Below, piece after piece: positions 60,242-64,000 of a DNA stretch of 64,000 nt; position 1 is the first letter of the stretch; every line of letters begins with the position of its first letter. The stretch spans positions 372,001 to 436,000 of the forward strand of contig NZ_JBPCCU010000007.1 of the NCBI RefSeq assembly GCF_050971785.1. The letters are read 5' to 3'. Below the pieces are notes generated by a model that saw nothing but the letters and a program-made list of their open reading frames with translations, was not told where the DNA came from and did not search any database. The DNA is from Actinomadura_E scrupuli. Lineage in GTDB: Bacteria; Actinomycetota; Actinomycetes; Streptosporangiales; Streptosporangiaceae. The position numbers were made by a program, and so were the translations under genes.

Positions 60242-61480
60242 TCAGTTGGGGCGGTTGGTGTCCGGGATCTGGATGCTGATCGGCAGGTCTCCTTCGGACA
60301 GGAAGAGCAGGGCTCCCAGGCGGAGGATCTCGTCGAAGGCCCAGTAGGCCTTCTGCAGTGCTCCTGGCGCCTTCTCGAGCGACAGCAGGCCCTCGCGGAC
60401 GGCGATGAAGGGCTCCCACGCCGCCTCGAAGAGCGGGTCCCACAGCCTGTCCTCGGGGATCTTCAGCCAGCCGGCGATCTCGTCCCCGAGGATGTAGCGG
60501 GTGAGCGCGCCGAGGATGGGCTTGGTCACGAGGCCGCCGTCGATCACGGAGCCGAGGTTGAGGAGGATGTCGGCCAGCTTGATGCCCTCGGGGGTGGGGG
60601 CCAGCACGGGGGTCAGGACCTGCTGGGCCTGGGAGTTGGCCTCGTCCCAGGAGTTGGGGATGTACTCGTCCTTGATGCCGAGCATGTGCGCGGCCACCTG
60701 CCAGGAGTGCAGGAAGGCCGTGGACTCCGCCTCCGGGATCGGCACCTTCCACTTCACCAGGTTCTGCATGACGGTGGTGGGCAGGCTGTGCCAGGTGACC
60801 ATCATGTCCCGCTGGCTGATCGGGATCTCCTCGTCGGCGACCTTCGACCAGTACGGCGACTTCGGCAGCAAATGGCGCACCCCTGCGTGCGCCAGCCGGG
60901 TCTTGACGCAGGTGACGACCATTTCGCCATCGGCCTTGTAGGCGTTGGACGTGCCGATGTCGTAGCCGAGTTTGGCGGTCTTGGTGATGCGGTCCTTCAT
61001 GTCCGCGCCGCCCTTGGAGTAATAAACCGCGCGCGCCTCCTTCGGGATGACCGTGCTCATCATCCCGCTGGCGAAACCGTAGGTGACGCCGAGGTAGAGG
61101 CCGCGTTTCTCGTTGAAGTTGACCGCGGTGGCGAGCTTGCCCTGGTCGGCCCATGACGGCAGCCGGCGGGCCTGCTCCATGAAGTCCCGCAGGTCCGCGG
61201 GCAGTCCGGCCGGCAACGCCTGGCCGTTCTTGGTCCACTTCTTCAGCAGCGTGTTGACCTTGGCCACGTCCCCGCGGTCGATGATCGAGGCGACCAGCGG
61301 GTCGGCTTCGGCGTCCCACAGGTACCGCGGGTCGGCGCCCTTACCCGAGCCCGCCACCGAGCCCTTGGGCGACCACGTCCACAGTGCGCCCGCATGCGCG
61401 GGCGTCGCGACGCTCAGCGCACCAAGGGCGCCCAACGTCCCGCCCGCCATCAGCACATTGCGTCTGCTGGGTTTCTCCAT
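60242..61480 (-). CDS. lcp: Lcp-type oxygenase (latex clearing protein / MpaB-DUF2236 family), Tat-exported
   Basis: 412 residues from ATG 61480 with AGGAGG 10 bases upstream; a longer frame to 61576 has no ribosome site. Twin-arginine signal SRRNVLMAGG, mature start about residue 30. The DUF2236 signature RLAHAGVRHLL (about residues 195-205) contains the conserved Arg and His, and MMVTWHSLP and FLHSWQVAAHMLG follow with further His; Lcp proteins hold one heme b and cleave poly(cis-1,4-isoprene) oxidatively. Length is that of Lcp. A TetR gene is divergent, as for lcp loci, so the latex substrate is likely; other MpaB-type oxygenases share the fold. Confidence 0.82.
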   Translation of the reverse strand: MEKPSRRNVLMAGGTLGALGALSVATPAHAGALWTWSPKGSVAGSGKGADPRYLWDAEADPLVASIIDRGDVAKVNTLLKKWTKNGQALPAGLPADLRDFMEQARRLPSWADQGKLATAVNFNEKRGLYLGVTYGFASGMMSTVIPKEARAVYYSKGGADMKDRITKTAKLGYDIGTSNAYKADGEMVVTCVKTRLAHAGVRHLLPKSPYWSKVADEEIPISQRDMMVTWHSLPTTVMQNLVKWKVPIPEAESTAFLHSWQVAAHMLGIKDEYIPNSWDEANSQAQQVLTPVLAPTPEGIKLADILLNLGSVIDGGLVTKPILGALTRYILGDEIAGWLKIPEDRLWDPLFEAAWEPFIAVREGLLSLEKAPGALQKAYWAFDEILRLGALLFLSEGDLPISIQIPDTNRPN

Positions 61481-61509
61481 GCCTTCGTTCCTCCTCGGGC
61501 CGAGCTCCT

Positions 61510-61544
61510 TGATACGGTGAAACACATCTCGTGTCTCTGTATCA
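61510..61544. promoter_or_regulatory. Imperfect palindrome in the lcp-tetR promoter region
   Basis: TGATAC starts and GTATCA ends a 35-bp element (61510-61544) in which eleven of the first fourteen positions of one half match the other half. It lies 30 bases before the lcp start and about 100 before the TetR start, so it fits the operator of the divergent TetR-type regulator. Confidence 0.45.
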
Positions 61545-61640
61545 TCGACATAACAGCACACTGTGTCGCTCATCACAAGACCTCTCGTGACGGCGTCTGT
61601 TCGGCGATTGAGGCAGAATCAGTCGTCATAGGAGGAGATC

Positions 61641-62330
61641 GTGGAACCTGAGCTGCCCTTCCTCATGGTGACCTCGGGCCCGGAGTCGTTGCTCGAACGC
61701 GCGTACGTCGACGCGGTCGAACGGGTCGACGACATGGACGAGACCCGTGCGCGCGTGCTCGACGCCGCCTATGAGCAGTTCTGCCGGACGGGCATCCAGC
61801 GATCCACCATGGAGGACGTGGCCCGGCGGGCCGGGATCTCGCGGATCACGGTCTACCGCCGGTTCGCCACGAAGGACGCACTGGTCGAACAGGTGGTACG
61901 CCGGGAGTTCCGCCGCTACTTCGACCGGTTCCTCATCGACATCGAGCAGGCCGAGACCGCCGCCGACCGGGTGGTGCTGGGCTTCGTGAGCTCGTTGCAT
62001 GCCATCCGGCGCAACCCGCTGATCGGCGGCCTGATCGCCACCGAACCGGACCTGCTCGTGTCCTCCATGATCAGTGACGGGGGGCGGACCCTCGCCACCG
62101 TGCGGCAGTTCGTCGCAGGCCAGCTCCGCCACGAGCAACGCGCGGGCAACGTGTCGAGCGACCTGGACACCGAGTTCGTGGCCGAACTCATGGTCCGGAT
62201 CTCCGCCTCCTTCCTGGCGATCCCCAGCCACCTCATCGACCTGGACGACGACGACCAGCTGGCCGCGGTGGCCCGGCGGTTCCTCGTCCCCATGCTGGAA
62301 CCACCGGCCGCCCGGACGGGACCGACATAG
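61641..62330 (+). CDS. TetR family regulator, likely repressor of the rubber oxygenase gene
   Basis: 229 residues from GTG 61641 with AGGAGG 4-5 bases upstream. The first 35 residues precede the DNA-binding domain; the helix-turn-helix is TRARVLDAAYEQFCRTGIQRSTMEDVARRAGISRITVYRRFATKDALVEQVV, a standard TetR. The ligand domain is about 130 residues. Divergent from the lcp-like gene with a palindrome between them. TetR-type regulators control lcp in other actinomycetes, which is the basis for the role suggested here. Confidence 0.88.
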   Translation: MEPELPFLMVTSGPESLLERAYVDAVERVDDMDETRARVLDAAYEQFCRTGIQRSTMEDVARRAGISRITVYRRFATKDALVEQVVRREFRRYFDRFLIDIEQAETAADRVVLGFVSSLHAIRRNPLIGGLIATEPDLLVSSMISDGGRTLATVRQFVAGQLRHEQRAGNVSSDLDTEFVAELMVRISASFLAIPSHLIDLDDDDQLAAVARRFLVPMLEPPAARTGPT

Positions 62331-62408
62331 ATCGCGTGCGCGGTGCCGTGGCCATATCGGCCGGGCTGACCTCGCGAAATCCCGGCCGGTGCTCTAGCCT
62401 CCGTGATC

Positions 62409-62915
62409 ATGAAGCGACAGTACGAGCGCACCAGCCGGAGACTCGACTCCGGGCAGGTCGACACCGCGCTGCGGACGGCGATCGCCGCGCACGCCCAGGC
62501 CCATCAGCTCGGCGATGTCCTCGCGGACGCGGTCGCCGGCTGCGAGACCCGCAGCGTGCGCCTGTCCAGACCAGGACTGCTGGCCCGGCTGACGGGTTCC
62601 GGTGACCCGGACACCGAGCACCGCTCGGTGGCCCTCTACACGCCGGGCTATCTGATCATCGCGATCACCGGAGCCAATCGCGGCACGCATGTACGGTCCG
62701 CCCGGCTGGACGGCGTCAGCGTCGGTACGTCCGCACTGGCCGCGCAGCTCGGGCACGTGGACGGCGGAGACAACGGGGTCAGCGTCACCGGGCTGTGGTC
62801 GGGGGAGACACGAGACGCCGCGACGTCGTTCTTTCTGGGGCTGGGCGCCGACGCCGACGGCACGGCCTTCCTGACCGACCTGCGCGCCGCGATCACCGCC
62901 GCGAAGACCAGGTAG
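62409..62915 (+). CDS. Hypothetical protein
   Basis: 168 residues from ATG 62409 (GTG 62403 possible; no clear ribosome site). No known domain recognised. It begins with a basic helix (KRQYERTSRRLDSGQVDTALRTAIAAHAQAHQLGDVLADAVAGCETRSV) and has a beta-rich later part (HRSVALYTPGYLIIAITGANRGTHVRSARLDGVSVGTSALAAQLG), like a small sandwich domain. GC-biased codon positions support it. It could be a cytoplasmic protein of unknown function; neighbours give no hint. Confidence 0.65.
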   Translation: MKRQYERTSRRLDSGQVDTALRTAIAAHAQAHQLGDVLADAVAGCETRSVRLSRPGLLARLTGSGDPDTEHRSVALYTPGYLIIAITGANRGTHVRSARLDGVSVGTSALAAQLGHVDGGDNGVSVTGLWSGETRDAATSFFLGLGADADGTAFLTDLRAAITAAKTR

Positions 62916-62987
62916 GCCATCGGCCCGGCGACCCCCACCCCCATTCGGGCGGTGCATTAGGTACACGGGCCGGCCGCCCCGGCACGC

Positions 62988-63677
62988 TTGTCCGCCGTTC
63001 CGGTACGGCACTACCTTGCCGGGGTGGATCTGTTCTCACGCTCGTGGACGGCATTGCGCACGGCGATCGGCGAACTCTCCGACCAGGACTGGGAACGGCC
63101 GTCCGGCTGTACCGGCTGGCTCGTGCGGGACCTGGTGTGCCACCTCCTCATCGGCGCCCAGGACGTCCTGATCACGCTGGTCACGCCCGCCGAAGCCGAG
63201 CCGACCGTGGACTCGGTCACCTACTGGCACCTCGGCGAGCCCCCGACCGGCGAGGAACCGCCGGAAGCACTGATCCCCCGGCTGGCCGCCGCGTACGGCG
63301 AACCGAAGTGGCTCAGGTTCCATTTCGACGACGTCGCGGCCGCCGCCGGGCGCGCCGCCGAACTCGCGGATCCGGGTGTCCGTGTCGGCACCCGCGGCGA
63401 AGTGCTGACCGTCGGCGACTACCTGTCCGCGTATGTCGTGGAATGGACGGTGCACCACCTCGACCTGATCGCACACCTTCCCTCGGCCGCCGAACCGCCC
63501 GCCGAGACCCTCGCGGCCGCCCGCGCGTTGCTGGAGAGGATCGCCGGGGCACCGATTCCGGCGTCGTTCTCCGACAGGGACGCGCTGCTGGTCGGGACCG
63601 GACGCCGCGCTCCGACGGACGCCGAGAGGGCCGCGCTGGGCAGGCCGGCCGCGAAGTTCCCGCTCGTGCTCGGCTGA
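62988..63677 (+). CDS. Maleylpyruvate isomerase family mycothiol-dependent enzyme (DinB-like)
   Basis: 229 residues from TTG 62988, or 217 from GTG 63024; neither start has a good ribosome site. Features: WTALRTAIGELSDQDWERPSGCTGWLVRDLVCHLLIG holds the first His, and VVEWTVHHLDLIAHL has the second motif (E-x3-H-x2-D type) that completes the Zn site of the DinB/YfiT-like MDMPI-N fold. The family contains mycothiol-dependent maleylpyruvate isomerase and uncharacterised thiol-dependent enzymes. Presence of such a protein agrees with a mycothiol-producing actinomycete. Substrate unknown. Confidence 0.82.
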   Translation: MSAVPVRHYLAGVDLFSRSWTALRTAIGELSDQDWERPSGCTGWLVRDLVCHLLIGAQDVLITLVTPAEAEPTVDSVTYWHLGEPPTGEEPPEALIPRLAAAYGEPKWLRFHFDDVAAAAGRAAELADPGVRVGTRGEVLTVGDYLSAYVVEWTVHHLDLIAHLPSAAEPPAETLAAARALLERIAGAPIPASFSDRDALLVGTGRRAPTDAERAALGRPAAKFPLVLG

Positions 63678-63811
63678 ACAGGCCACCGGCGAACCCCCGG
63701 GAGACGCTCTAGAGCACCCGGTTGAGCCGCACTCCGAGCGGATGGGGCTGCAGGTGCCCCGGTCATGGTGCGTCCACCCCACGCATGGAGGACGAGTACG
63801 GGTCTCATATG

Positions 63812-63829
63812 CTTGCTTGACGAAGCAAG
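63812..63829. promoter_or_regulatory. Palindrome CTTGCTTGACGAAGCAAG, probable operator
   Basis: Seven-base arms (CTTGCTT and AAGCAAG) with a GACG spacer at 63812-63829, about 54 bases before the SDR start at 63884. The surroundings are AT-richer (CATATGCTTGCTT). It resembles the symmetric half sites bound by MarR or TetR repressors. No regulator gene is visible before the window ends. Confidence 0.45.
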
Positions 63830-63883
63830 TAACTCCCCGGGCGGCGCGGAGCCACTCGGACGGACACGGACCAGGAGAAGCCC

Positions 63884-64000
63884 ATGGGAACGCTCGACGA
63901 GAAGGTAGTGCTGATCACCGGCACCGCGGGGGGACAGGGGCGTGTCGCGTCGCTGATCTTCGCGCGAGAGGGCGCGAGGATCGTCGGATGCGACATCCAC
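63884..64000 (+). CDS. SDR family oxidoreductase, N-terminal part (runs off the window)
   Basis: 39 codons from ATG 63884 with CAGGAGAAGCCC upstream. MGTLDEKVVLITGTAGGQGR is the cofactor-binding segment (TGxxxGxGR with Ala-Gly-Gly-Gln-Gly) and EGARIVGCDIH the start of the second strand ending in Asp, which predicts NAD(H). The rest lies beyond the window. A palindrome at 63812-63829 lies in its promoter region. Confidence 0.8.
   Translation, partial: MGTLDEKVVLITGTAGGQGRVASLIFAREGARIVGCDIH

Overview
This 64 kb window is about 70 percent G+C, has strongly GC-biased third codon positions and many GTG or TTG starts, and carries families typical of Actinomycetota: a mycothiol-dependent maleylpyruvate isomerase-like enzyme, a DUF1707 protein, an Lcp-type rubber oxygenase, and large secreted subtilases. 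A filamentous actinomycete of the Streptosporangiales is the best guess; that is inference from gene content, not from a marker gene. I see no rRNA, tRNA, CRISPR array, prophage or intact insertion sequence. Layout. (1) 1-9503, plus strand: a run of CoA-ester catabolic genes (reductase tail, double-hotdog MaoC-like dehydratase, acyl-CoA ligase, TauD-like dioxygenase, SDR, acyl-CoA dehydrogenase, CitE-like lyase, acetyl-CoA hydrolase/transferase-family CoA-transferase, CaiB/BaiF CoA-transferase). The CoA-transferase, CitE-like lyase, hydratase-like protein and acyl-CoA dehydrogenase recall itaconate or citramalyl-CoA degradation loci. (2) 9470-18100: a secreted family 2 glycosidase, then a giant subtilase with a C-terminal Asp-box region, divergent from a TrmB/LuxR-like regulator. 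(3) 18133-29621: assorted enzymes (SMP-30 lactonase-like, arginase-like, a truncated enoyl-CoA hydratase, SDR), an AlkD-like protein, a DUF1707 protein, a Tat-exported phospholipase C, an NmrA-like protein, two TetR regulators and a methyltransferase whose promoter carries twin palindromic operators. (4) 29831-33372: a SulP transporter, then a copper-linked membrane protein, YcnI and CopC operon. (5) 33625-35407: an aldo/keto reductase and an AraC regulator facing away from each other, both lacking their N-termini at one junction. (6) 35584-40430: a second subtilase with a second TrmB/LuxR-like regulator. (7) 40614-48888: epimerase, NmrA-like protein, and a cystine-type ABC transporter behind a Cys-rich leader peptide, then a lipoprotein esterase and small proteins. 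(8) 49223-55206: a tightly coupled STM4011-STM4015 operon (two LRR proteins, ATP-grasp, sulfatase-like hydrolase, two radical SAM proteins), the strongest candidate for an undescribed biosynthetic or protein-modifying system. (9) 55207-60042: a DUF6745 pair, a small membrane protein, a frameshifted family 3 glycosidase and decayed fragments of a LacI regulator. (10) 60242-64000: Lcp rubber oxygenase with a divergent TetR regulator, two small enzymes and the start of an SDR. A theme of the window is gene decay: a 13-codon relic, a 5'-truncated hydratase, a two-gene deletion scar, a one-base frameshift and a LacI remnant.
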